From positions 1-64,000 of IMG/VR virus record IMGVR_UViG_3300020433_000671: DNA of 64,000 nucleotides, one strand, 5' to 3'. Both the position numbers and the translations under genes were made by a program. The notes below the pieces were generated by a model, which did not search any database, was not told where the DNA came from, and saw nothing but the letters and a program-made list of their open reading frames with translations. Shown here piece by piece: positions 39,737-47,310 of this stretch (the stretch's first letter is position 1; each line of letters opens with the position of its first letter). The stretch comes from a virus.

Positions 39737-41889
39737 GCGATTTGCTCAATGAATGCATTGAGGATAGTTTTGTTGTTCATTTTAGAACTCATGTGTTTTT
39801 TGAACGCACGAGTTAGTTCTGCCTTGGTAGCAACTTCTGATTTTTGTTTTACCTCAAGATCTTGGGTGCCTGCACCATTGTTTTTATCTGGCATAAAGAA
39901 TGCTTCAGTAAAACCTGCTTTCTCTTTGATGGAAGCAAAACGTTCTTTTCTCCATTGCTTGTCAATAGCATCATATTCTGCCATGTCTCTGCAGAGATCA
40001 CGAACAAGTCTGCTCAATTCTTGTTTGCTGCACAAACGAATACCAACCCAATTATAGTCAGTGATCTCACGATAGTATGATACTATTTCTTTTGTAGTAT
40101 CATAAGGATGACTTGAGATCTTACGAGTGTAACCAGTTTTAGGATCACGAAGGAAGAATACATTGTTACGAGAATGGCAGAGATAAGAGCAATGAGTTTC
40201 ACCAGCACGATACCCATGATCATCAGGAAACTTGTGAACATAACTCATAGGATTTGATTCACCATCAGTCAAACAAATAACATTGACTTTACTAACACCC
40301 TCAAGTTTCTTTAGGTCGGAAACAATATTGCGAGTGCAATAGATTGCTTCTGCTAGGGGAGTACCACCAAGAGTATAAGGAGTGTAGTAGGAAAGTCTCC
40401 AACCATTCATGGCAAATGCCTGAAGATATACTAGTTGCAAAGATCTCTCTAGTGATTGCTTGTTCTGACGAGAAGAGAAGAACTCAAACAAACGGAAGTC
40501 ATCAGTTAGAGCAAGTTCGTTTTCTTTTTGATCTGCAGCAACTTTTTCCATTCCATCACCTCCATAATATGAACTGAATCCAGATTGGAAAGCATATACT
40601 CTGAAAGGAATACCAGACTTCTGACAGAACCAAACTAGATTGTAAGTTTGCTTTAGAGTATCAAGTAACTGAGACTGCATAGAACCAGACCAGTCAAGGA
40701 ACATTACCAAACCATGATTCTTACCTTCAGGGATAACAGTAACTTTCTTAAAGATATCATCATTGTATTTGTAAGTGTGTAGTTTGTTAGTGTTGATGAC
40801 ACCAGTCTTAGCAGTTGCAGCACGACGATACTCATCTGCTGATTTTTTCATCTCAAACTGTTTGCAAAGATAGTTTACAGTTTTTTGAGAATCTTTTTTG
40901 AAAGTATTGTAATGATCTACACCATACTCAATATTACTAACATCATGTTTGTCATTTTCATAAAAATGATTGTATAGATTTTCTTGAATCTCTTTGTGAG
41001 GAATAACATAATCCTCAACCTTAGGATCGGGAACAGTAAGATATACCCACTCTTTACCATTGTCATCAACCAAACTCTCAAGTGCTTCAGCAAATGCTCT
41101 GTCTGTAACACTCTCAGTCTCATCAGGGGTGCCTGTCTGTCCACCAATCTGATCCTCATACATTTTATCTTCTAACTCATCCAACATTTCATCTGTGATC
41201 TCAGGTTTGTTTGAGTTACCTTCTCCTTGATCTTGGTCAAGATCCTGATCATCACCATCACTATCGATATCAAACTGACTATCAAAATTAGAACCTGTTT
41301 GATCATCAAGATCTTGATTCAAAGGAATCTCAGGCAACTCATCTAATTCTTTCTTACTCTGTTTATCAGCACAGTACTCATAAAGTTTTTCTGCAAGATC
41401 AATAACATCTTCAAAGGTCTTAGTTGTCTCTGTACGGTTAACCCATACTCTTTCTTCATCATTGAAAGGAATATTTGGATTACCTTTGAAGTAAAGATTG
41501 ATACGATCAATCAAAGATAGATCTAGAGGATCTTCACCCTTCACACCAAAGAAATCATCATCCCACAATTCACGATAACCTTCAAAGAAAGACTTACGAA
41601 GACCAGGATATGTAACTTTCATCATACGCTCAATACGAGCATCTTCTAGAACATTGATAAAATCCTTTGGAGCAGAACCAAAATCTTTGTTTGGTGTATA
41701 GAGAGCGTGACCTACCTCGTGTCCTACTAGGAGGTCGTAGACGGTATTAGAAGCGGTTTTCCAAATGGGAAGAATCAACAAACGCTTTTCAACATCAAAG
41801 CAAGCAGTGCTGACATTACGGTGCTCAACAGTAAGATTTTCAGTTGCCAACAGTTTGGCGAGAGTTCCTTTGACTTCCTGTGTGTTCAT
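39733..41889 (-). CDS. VWA-domain protein with HEVGH metalloprotease motif
   Basis: 718 residues. HEVGHALYTP (residues 57-66) is a zincin-like HExxH motif, with NVLEDARIER following. A long acidic linker (about 195-250, DIDSDGDDQDLDQDQGEG) leads to a von Willebrand A domain: GLVMFLDWSGSMQSQ (MIDAS DxSxS, about 395) and VICLTDGESNPM. The pairing with a MoxR/CobS-like ATPase (37479-38546) resembles CobS-CobT and MoxR-VWA systems. Substrate unknown. It starts the unit under a TTGCAC/TATAAT promoter. Confidence 0.92.
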   Translation of the reverse strand: MNTQEVKGTLAKLLATENLTVEHRNVSTACFDVEKRLLILPIWKTASNTVYDLLVGHEVGHALYTPNKDFGSAPKDFINVLEDARIERMMKVTYPGLRKSFFEGYRELWDDDFFGVKGEDPLDLSLIDRINLYFKGNPNIPFNDEERVWVNRTETTKTFEDVIDLAEKLYEYCADKQSKKELDELPEIPLNQDLDDQTGSNFDSQFDIDSDGDDQDLDQDQGEGNSNKPEITDEMLDELEDKMYEDQIGGQTGTPDETESVTDRAFAEALESLVDDNGKEWVYLTVPDPKVEDYVIPHKEIQENLYNHFYENDKHDVSNIEYGVDHYNTFKKDSQKTVNYLCKQFEMKKSADEYRRAATAKTGVINTNKLHTYKYNDDIFKKVTVIPEGKNHGLVMFLDWSGSMQSQLLDTLKQTYNLVWFCQKSGIPFRVYAFQSGFSSYYGGDGMEKVAADQKENELALTDDFRLFEFFSSRQNKQSLERSLQLVYLQAFAMNGWRLSYYTPYTLGGTPLAEAIYCTRNIVSDLKKLEGVSKVNVICLTDGESNPMSYVHKFPDDHGYRAGETHCSYLCHSRNNVFFLRDPKTGYTRKISSHPYDTTKEIVSYYREITDYNWVGIRLCSKQELSRLVRDLCRDMAEYDAIDKQWRKERFASIKEKAGFTEAFFMPDKNNGAGTQDLEVKQKSEVATKAELTRAFKKHMSSKMNNKTILNAFIEQIA

Positions 41890-41912
41890 CCAATTCCCTT
41901 GATTACTCTTTT

Positions 41913-41942
41913 ATTATAACAGGCGAAGGTCGGAATGTGCAA
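41913..41942 (-). promoter_or_regulatory. Sigma-70-like promoter for the VWA gene
   Basis: TTGCAC (41942-41937), 18 bases, TATAAT (41918-41913) on the minus strand, 24 bases upstream of the ATG at 41889. Confidence 0.75.
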
Positions 41943-41972
41943 GTCTTGGGACAGTTTCTTTACTGGCACATA

Positions 41973-42212
41973 TCATGATATCAATCCTTTATTAGTTAGA
42001 TAATGAAGAGTATCTTTTAATCCACCAACATGCTCTGTGCCAATGGTAATCTGAGGATAAGATGCATCACAACCAAACTCAGCTTGAAATTGAGTATTGT
42101 TAAAATCATCATCAAGATAATATGTAACTAAAGAATCAAATTGAACAGACTTCAAAAGTTGTTCAACTCTTTCGCATTCAATGTTTCTATCGCTGTAGAT
42201 GATTGCTTTCAT
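41973..42212 (-). CDS. Glutaredoxin-like protein with altered active site
   Basis: 79 residues with thioredoxin-like fold features: MKAIIYSDRNIECERVEQLL then SYPQITIGTEHVGGLKDTLH (cis-Pro and the GG of glutaredoxins). The canonical CPYC is replaced by NIEC; only one Cys remains where the resolving Cys would be, and the site is one residue short. It may reduce NrdA by another mechanism or be non-catalytic. I believe cyanophage relatives share this NxECERV form. Confidence 0.87.
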   Translation of the reverse strand: MKAIIYSDRNIECERVEQLLKSVQFDSLVTYYLDDDFNNTQFQAEFGCDASYPQITIGTEHVGGLKDTLHYLTNKGLIS

Positions 42213-42356
42213 TTATCCCTCTATATCGTATTCTATTCCAATGTGTTTACACAACCTTCCTCTATAATTCTGCCTACTCTGTGTCATCTTACCACCCAAA
42301 AGGATTGTAAGTTCCTCTATACGTTTAATAATTCTTTCCTTTCTTTCTTCATTCAT
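42213..42356 (-). CDS. 47-residue basic helical protein
   Basis: MNEERKERIIKRIEELTILL then GGKMTQSRQNYRGRLCKHIG. A helical, basic peptide with no recognised motif. ATG overlaps the preceding TAA (TAATG), and its stop abuts the glutaredoxin start. Context supports expression. Confidence 0.76.
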   Translation of the reverse strand: MNEERKERIIKRIEELTILLGGKMTQSRQNYRGRLCKHIGIEYDIEG

Positions 42357-42613
42357 TAGTCTAATGAACCTAGGTCGTTGTGTCTAACTGGTTTATGATC
42401 TTTAAATTTATCATGGTTACCATCACCAGGCATTTTACCAAAAGCAACATACTCTATTGCTTGCATGGAACCTTCAAGTCTAGTTAAATCTCTTTCTAAC
42501 TTAACATATTCATCATACAATGGTTGTAGTTCTTGCTTTCTTACCTGCAATTGCATAGAACGTTTTGTAAAACGTTGAATTAGTTGTTCAGGACTTTCAG
42601 TTTTTTTAGTCAT
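42356..42613 (-). CDS. 85-residue coiled-coil protein
   Basis: Helical throughout (LIQRFTKRSMQLQVRKQELQ, EYVKLERDLTRLEGSMQAIE) with an end FKDHKPVRHNDLGSLD. Probably dimeric coiled coil. I recognise it as a recurrent small cyanophage protein of unknown function. Confidence 0.83.
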   Translation of the reverse strand: MTKKTESPEQLIQRFTKRSMQLQVRKQELQPLYDEYVKLERDLTRLEGSMQAIEYVAFGKMPGDGNHDKFKDHKPVRHNDLGSLD

Positions 42614-42628
42614 TTTGTTAGAAAATAA

Positions 42629-42928
42629 TTAATCACGTTGTCGCCAGTCATCAGACCGTTCCTCGTGAAACCAGTCTACCACATCTTCTGGATTTTGGAA
42701 ACCCCTGATATGTTTACTTGAATCGGGGTCTCCAATATTCAAGTTATTCAAAAAAGAATCGTTTGGGTTAGTAGATAATCTTCTTGCTTGATTTAACATA
42801 CCTCTTGCACTTGTATTTGCTTTCGCTAGTTTTTGTGCCCATATCATATCATCTATTCCAACCTCAGTTCCTGATGCAATAGATTTACAAATGCCTTCTA
42901 AACGAAGACGATATTGGGTAGATAACAT
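42629..42928 (-). CDS. 99-residue conserved protein
   Basis: MLSTQYRLRLEGICKSIASG then MIWAQKLAKANTSARGMLNQ, ending with DPDSSKHIRGFQNPEDVVDW. Helical N-terminus. The pattern recurs in T4-like cyanophages; no function assigned. Member of the gp55-gp47-gp46 unit. Confidence 0.85.
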   Translation of the reverse strand: MLSTQYRLRLEGICKSIASGTEVGIDDMIWAQKLAKANTSARGMLNQARRLSTNPNDSFLNNLNIGDPDSSKHIRGFQNPEDVVDWFHEERSDDWRQRD

Positions 42929-42954
42929 TTGTTAATGTGTAGTATTACTAATAG

Positions 42955-43230
42955 TTATACACTTAAAATTTCCTTCATAATAAAGTCTTTAGATAAGACA
43001 GGTTTTCCAAACAAATCTAATTGTAGATTTGATGCATCACGTGTTACCTTATTTTTGTCTTTGCGAGTGTGCTCCCAATAGAATGTGTTGTCTTCTCTTT
43101 GATAAAACCAACTGGTGTCATGTGAGGATAATAAAAACACACTGTAGAGGTGTGGATAAGTCTTCTTGGGTTTCTTTTCATAGACCACACCCATAGGAGT
43201 CTTATAAAAATTAGGATGTTCGTACTTCAA
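42955..43230 (-). CDS. 91-residue conserved protein
   Basis: MKYEHPNFYKTPMGVVYEKK then TWFYQREDNTFYWEHTRKDK-like segments (DTSWFYQREDNTFYWEHTRK). Beta-rich with many aromatics. It lies six bases from gp46. Function unknown. Confidence 0.82.
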   Translation of the reverse strand: MKYEHPNFYKTPMGVVYEKKPKKTYPHLYSVFLLSSHDTSWFYQREDNTFYWEHTRKDKNKVTRDASNLQLDLFGKPVLSKDFIMKEILSV

Positions 43231-43236
43231 TTTTAT

Positions 43237-44958
43237 TTAGGATTCGTCAGACATTTTTGAGAAATCGTTGACTTTCTCAAACTTTAAAGTTCTTGAGAAT
43301 TTGTCTACTAGTATATCACCCTTATGAGAAATCACAAAGACATTTGTTCCATCTCCAAGACTTCTTAATATTTGAAGAAGTTCTCCAGTACCAGAAGAAT
43401 CGAGTGAACTATCAAAGACTTCATCAAGAATAAGAAGATTAGTAGCAACACTATTCTTCATCCTAGCAACTTCTCTCCATGTAAACAGTAGTGCTAAGTC
43501 AATCTTTTGTTTTTCACCCTCAGAGAATGATGCATAAGAAAACTCATCACGAAAACGACTTTTGATAACTTCATTAAATTCTTCATCCAATGTAAAGTTA
43601 ACAAAAAATTCCATGGACTGAAGGTATTTGTTAATTAATTGATTGAATATAGGAACATATTTTTTAATAATCTGACTCTTGATACCAGAGTCTTTTAATA
43701 AAGAAGATACAACGTGAAACTCATCTAACTTTTGATTGACTGCAGCACAATCTTTTTCAGTTGTTTTATACTCAGAAACATAGTCCTTTAAAGTTTTTTC
43801 TTCCTGATCAATATTAGGATTGCTTTGTTGAAGTTCAAGAATCTGTTTAGATATTTCAAGATTTTCCATTTCAAGACGAACAATCTCTCGTTCTTGTGCA
43901 GTAGCATCACTACGAACTTCATATAATTTTGCAGAAGTTTCCTCTATCTTAGTGACAACACTTACTGCCTCAGTAATATCTTCAGTAAATGCTTCAATCT
44001 CGGTAGCAAGTGTTTTTCCAGTATCAGTTAAAGTATCAACTTGATTTTTCTTAAAAGAATTACTAATGTTTTGTGTACATGTAGGACACACATCGTGACT
44101 CTTAAAAAATTTAAGATTGTTTGCAATTAATTTAAGTTCAGATTTTTTATCTGCTTGTCCTTGACGAAGTTTACGAACAAATTTTTTATGAACTTCTACA
44201 TCTCCCACCTCTTTTTCAAGAACATCAATTTGATTTTGAAGATCAATATGATTAGATTTTACATTTTCAATATTTTTACAATTTTTATTATAACGATTAC
44301 GTTTTTCTTCTTGACGATTTTTGTTAACTTGTTGTAATGAGTCAAGTAACTTTTGTTGACTTTCTACTTTTTCTTTAGTAAGACGAAGCATATGTCCACA
44401 ATCATTACTTTGACTTTGTGCTGAACGAACTCTATCCTTCAGCAAAGCATTCATGTTTGAGAAGATCTGGATGTCCAGTAGATCTTCGATAACTTCTCTC
44501 CTGACACTTCCCCCAAGTTGCATGAAGGGGACAAATGTGGATGAACCAAGTATGACGACTTGGGTAAAACTTTTGTAGTTGAGTTTGAGAACTGATTGCT
44601 CCAAGTATTTCTGCGTGTCTTTGGCAGCAGCGTCTTGGTCAACCATCTTATTGTTCTTGTAAACCTCAAAGATATTGGGTTTTGCTCCTCTAAAAACTCT
44701 GTATTCATCTTTGCCTATGGAAAAACATACTTCAACTTTTAATCCTTTTTCATTAATACTATTTACTAATTGTCCACGATTAATTTTTCTAAATGGTTTA
44801 TTAAACAGTGCGAAACAAAGAGCATCTAACATAGTAGATTTGCCTGCACCATTAGACCCCACAATTAATGTTGAGGGTGTCTCACAAAAATCAATTTCAG
44901 TCCACTGGTCTCCTGTTGATAAGAAGTTTTTCCAGCGAATAGTTTCAAATGTAATCAT
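43237..44958 (-). CDS. Recombination endonuclease subunit (T4 gp46-like, SbcC/Rad50 family)
   Basis: 573 residues. Walker A IVGSNGAGKSTMLDAL near residue 35, two long coiled-coil arms around the zinc hook CPTC (about residue 287), signature FSEGEKQKIDLALLF (about 480) and Walker B NLLILDEVFDSSLD (about 510). With gp47 it resects DNA ends for recombination and degrades host DNA. Confidence 0.97.
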   Translation of the reverse strand: MITFETIRWKNFLSTGDQWTEIDFCETPSTLIVGSNGAGKSTMLDALCFALFNKPFRKINRGQLVNSINEKGLKVEVCFSIGKDEYRVFRGAKPNIFEVYKNNKMVDQDAAAKDTQKYLEQSVLKLNYKSFTQVVILGSSTFVPFMQLGGSVRREVIEDLLDIQIFSNMNALLKDRVRSAQSQSNDCGHMLRLTKEKVESQQKLLDSLQQVNKNRQEEKRNRYNKNCKNIENVKSNHIDLQNQIDVLEKEVGDVEVHKKFVRKLRQGQADKKSELKLIANNLKFFKSHDVCPTCTQNISNSFKKNQVDTLTDTGKTLATEIEAFTEDITEAVSVVTKIEETSAKLYEVRSDATAQEREIVRLEMENLEISKQILELQQSNPNIDQEEKTLKDYVSEYKTTEKDCAAVNQKLDEFHVVSSLLKDSGIKSQIIKKYVPIFNQLINKYLQSMEFFVNFTLDEEFNEVIKSRFRDEFSYASFSEGEKQKIDLALLFTWREVARMKNSVATNLLILDEVFDSSLDSSGTGELLQILRSLGDGTNVFVISHKGDILVDKFSRTLKFEKVNDFSKMSDES

Positions 44959-45209
44959 TAAGGTGGGATAATAAGATCGTCTTTTTTAACAATGAAATAA
45001 GTGTATCCATATGTGTTACAATTTATAGAAATAACAGCAGGATCACACTCAATAATTTCTAGAGTATCCTTATAATTTTCTGCTTCTAATTGTCCAGCAT
45101 ATCGTTCAGCATCATCTCTATCCTCAAATACAGTCACTGTTTTTTTACGGTCTTTGCTTTTTATAGCATAGATACCACCAGATTTTATATCTGATAAAAC
45201 AAATGCCAT
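44958..45209 (-). CDS. DUF3110-like protein between gp47 and gp46
   Basis: 83 residues. VTVFEDRDDAERYAGQLEAE matches the cyanobacterial DUF3110 signature (VFEdRDDAeRYA..LEA); the protein ends with a beta strand, YGYTYFIVKKDDLI. It abuts the gp46 and gp47 genes by single-base overlaps. Its presence between a heterodimer's two genes suggests a role tied to them, but that is inference. Confidence 0.86.
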   Translation of the reverse strand: MAFVLSDIKSGGIYAIKSKDRKKTVTVFEDRDDAERYAGQLEAENYKDTLEIIECDPAVISINCNTYGYTYFIVKKDDLIIPP

Positions 45210-46243
45210 CAGATTTCTGCTGCCTCCATATACAATGACCTCATAACAGTTTTAATGTTTGATTTGTTAACCTTAAGATCTATTCCATCTATGTAGTTAT
45301 CAAGAAGAGTCATTGTATCTTCGGTTTCCAACAGTCCTGAACCTTTTTCTACTTCTACACTTAAGTCTTCAATGATTTTCAAATCACCAAGACCCATGTC
45401 TTGAAGTTGACTAACAACATAATCAAATTTTGAATAGTCACCTTTGTCTTCTACAATGAGTTTGACGAAGGTTCCTTTAACTTCGTCTTCATTCGGTAGT
45501 ACAACTCCACCATTATAATACAACTTATGAAAAGTGTCAAAGGGATTTCTATGGAAAGTACATCGTAGAGTGTCTGTGTTAAAGACATGAAAGCCTCTTT
45601 TAGTGCCGTAATCATTCCAGTAAAGTTGATAGGGGTTTCCAAGATATGTAACATTTTTCTTAGTAGATTTCATGTGATAATGACCACTAAACACTTTCTT
45701 AAATTTAGAAAAATATTTAACATCCATACCATTTGTCATAACATGACCAGGATGTGCCTCAAAACCATTAAGTTCTAAATGACCCATGCAGACATCAGCA
45801 GAACTTTCTGTAACAGCTCGTAGAGAATCCTCATAGTTTTCATCACATATCCAAGGTAAAAGGAGTATGGGAAGACCGTCAAGAATAAGTGTAGTGGGTT
45901 CTGTATATGAAATTATGTTTTCATATTCTCCAAGTAATTCAGTTGGAGCATTAACTCTTAAAGTGTTTTTATAATAAATGTCATGGTTGCCTATAAGAGT
46001 ATGCATTTTAACATTCCTCTCTTTAAGAGGATCAAACCACATCTCTTTTGCTGCATCTAATGACATAAAATTAATAGATCTACGTTTATCAAACGTATCA
46101 CCTAGATTAATTATAGTATCAATTTTGTTTGCATCCACAAAAGGAATTACAACTTCATTGTAATATTTTTTGTAATGATCAATAAAATATTGATTATCAT
46201 TACGTACACCGAAATGCTGATCGGTTATCAATAAGACTTTCAT
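45209..46243 (-). CDS. Recombination nuclease subunit (T4 gp47-like, SbcD/Mre11 family)
   Basis: 344 residues. Calcineurin-type phosphoesterase motifs in order: DQHFGVRND (about 7-15), NLGDTFDKR (about 46), LIGNHDIYY (about 84), and VFSGHYHMKS (about 180). All metal ligands are present. It forms the nuclease half of the gp46/47 complex. Confidence 0.97.
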   Translation of the reverse strand: MKVLLITDQHFGVRNDNQYFIDHYKKYYNEVVIPFVDANKIDTIINLGDTFDKRRSINFMSLDAAKEMWFDPLKERNVKMHTLIGNHDIYYKNTLRVNAPTELLGEYENIISYTEPTTLILDGLPILLLPWICDENYEDSLRAVTESSADVCMGHLELNGFEAHPGHVMTNGMDVKYFSKFKKVFSGHYHMKSTKKNVTYLGNPYQLYWNDYGTKRGFHVFNTDTLRCTFHRNPFDTFHKLYYNGGVVLPNEDEVKGTFVKLIVEDKGDYSKFDYVVSQLQDMGLGDLKIIEDLSVEVEKGSGLLETEDTMTLLDNYIDGIDLKVNKSNIKTVMRSLYMEAAEI

Positions 46244-46246
46244 TTA

Positions 46247-46780
46247 CTATCTTTTTTGATTCATTTCAACACGAGTCTTGATCTGATTATACCCAGAATC
46301 AGTATCTCCGTCAACTGTGAATACATGATCGTAACCTGACTTCTCTAAAATTTTATCTTTAATATCTAACTGACGTTTTTCTTTAGCAATACGACGTAAG
46401 AATGCATAATAAACTATTTGTGTAAAATAAGCAAATGGATTCTTAGACTTTGTTGGATTAAAATTATCGATATATTGTATACAATTTTCTATACCATCAC
46501 AAATCATGTCATCCTTATACATGTAATTAATAAAGTTCGGTCTATACGACAAATGTGTAGCAATCTTTAAAAAACAACTTCCAATATAATTTCCTACTCT
46601 AGGTCTACTTTTACTCTTCCAACCCTTTAAAGCAGCAAACTGCTCATCAGGATCCATATCAGAAAGACCTTCAATCTCCTTTACGGCAGCATTATACACC
46701 TTTTCTTTATACTTGATGATAGCAGCAAGAAACTCTTGGTTATCAACGTAGTGCTGTTTTTGTTTTTTTATCTTTTTCAT
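46247..46780 (-). CDS. Late sigma factor (T4 gp55-like)
   Basis: 177 residues (T4 gp55: 185). The sigma region-2-like core is MICDGIENCIQYIDNFNPTK and SKNPFAYFTQIVYYAFLRRI. gp55 directs host RNA polymerase to NATAAATA late promoters, several of which are in this window. The gene has a perfect consensus host promoter, so it is made early and opens the late phase. Confidence 0.95.
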   Translation of the reverse strand: MKKIKKQKQHYVDNQEFLAAIIKYKEKVYNAAVKEIEGLSDMDPDEQFAALKGWKSKSRPRVGNYIGSCFLKIATHLSYRPNFINYMYKDDMICDGIENCIQYIDNFNPTKSKNPFAYFTQIVYYAFLRRIAKEKRQLDIKDKILEKSGYDHVFTVDGDTDSGYNQIKTRVEMNQKR

Positions 46781-46800
46781 AAGTGTCTTGCTTTGTATAT

Positions 46801-46829
46801 ATTATAACAGGGCTTGACACGTTTGTCAA
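46801..46829 (-). promoter_or_regulatory. Consensus sigma-70 promoter for gp55
   Basis: TTGACA (46829-46824), 17 bases, TATAAT (46806-46801) on the minus strand: perfect consensus. ATG is at 46780, so the leader is about 15 bases. The unit would continue through gp47, gp46 and the small genes to the glutaredoxin-like gene. Confidence 0.9.
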
Positions 46830-46869
46830 TTTGATGTACACTAACCGTGTAAGGGTTCAGGGAAAGGTT

Positions 46870-47310
46870 CTATTTATCAATAGGATCAAATTTATAGATC
46901 TTTTCAAATAAATTTCTTGCCTCGTCAATTTTTCCTAGATAACCCATCTCAGGTTGTGGATTAATTTTTTGAGTGTCTTTTTTGTTTTTTCCTTTATTCT
47001 CTTGTTGAATGAATGCTTCGTACATAAATGTAATTTCTTTACTCATTGAAGAGACTGTTACAACGTCTTTCTCTCTTAGAATATAAAAATCTTCGTCAGA
47101 AAATTGCATCCATTTTGCAAATCCTACGCCCCGAACGTTGCGACCACTATCATCTTTATTTTGCATAACTACTGTAGAAACAGGATTTTGAACAAAACAA
47201 AGTGTTTCCCCATTGTCTTCTGTAAGAACTGCTTTACCTAGCACTTCCTCTCCACTAACGAGTTTAAAAACTCCGTAAAATTCTTCTTCATGTTTTGCGT
47301 AACTAATCAT
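46870..47310 (-). CDS. 146-residue Sm-like candidate
   Basis: FYGVFKLVSGEEVLGKAVLT (about 12-31) gives the strand-turn-strand SGEEV pattern shared with 26983 and 34511. The middle has FVQNPVSTVVMQNKDDSG and KEITFMYEAFIQQENKGKNK closes the shared core. A charged C-terminal extension (about 110-146) is specific to this copy. It follows uvsW with an 8-base overlap. Function unknown. Confidence 0.82.
   Translation of the reverse strand: MISYAKHEEEFYGVFKLVSGEEVLGKAVLTEDNGETLCFVQNPVSTVVMQNKDDSGRNVRGVGFAKWMQFSDEDFYILREKDVVTVSSMSKEITFMYEAFIQQENKGKNKKDTQKINPQPEMGYLGKIDEARNLFEKIYKFDPIDK

Noticed and set aside
44155-44337. 60-codon plus-strand frame rich in Phe and Ile
   Set aside because: Antisense to the coiled-coil arm of gp46; Lys/Glu-rich helices give such frames on the other strand.
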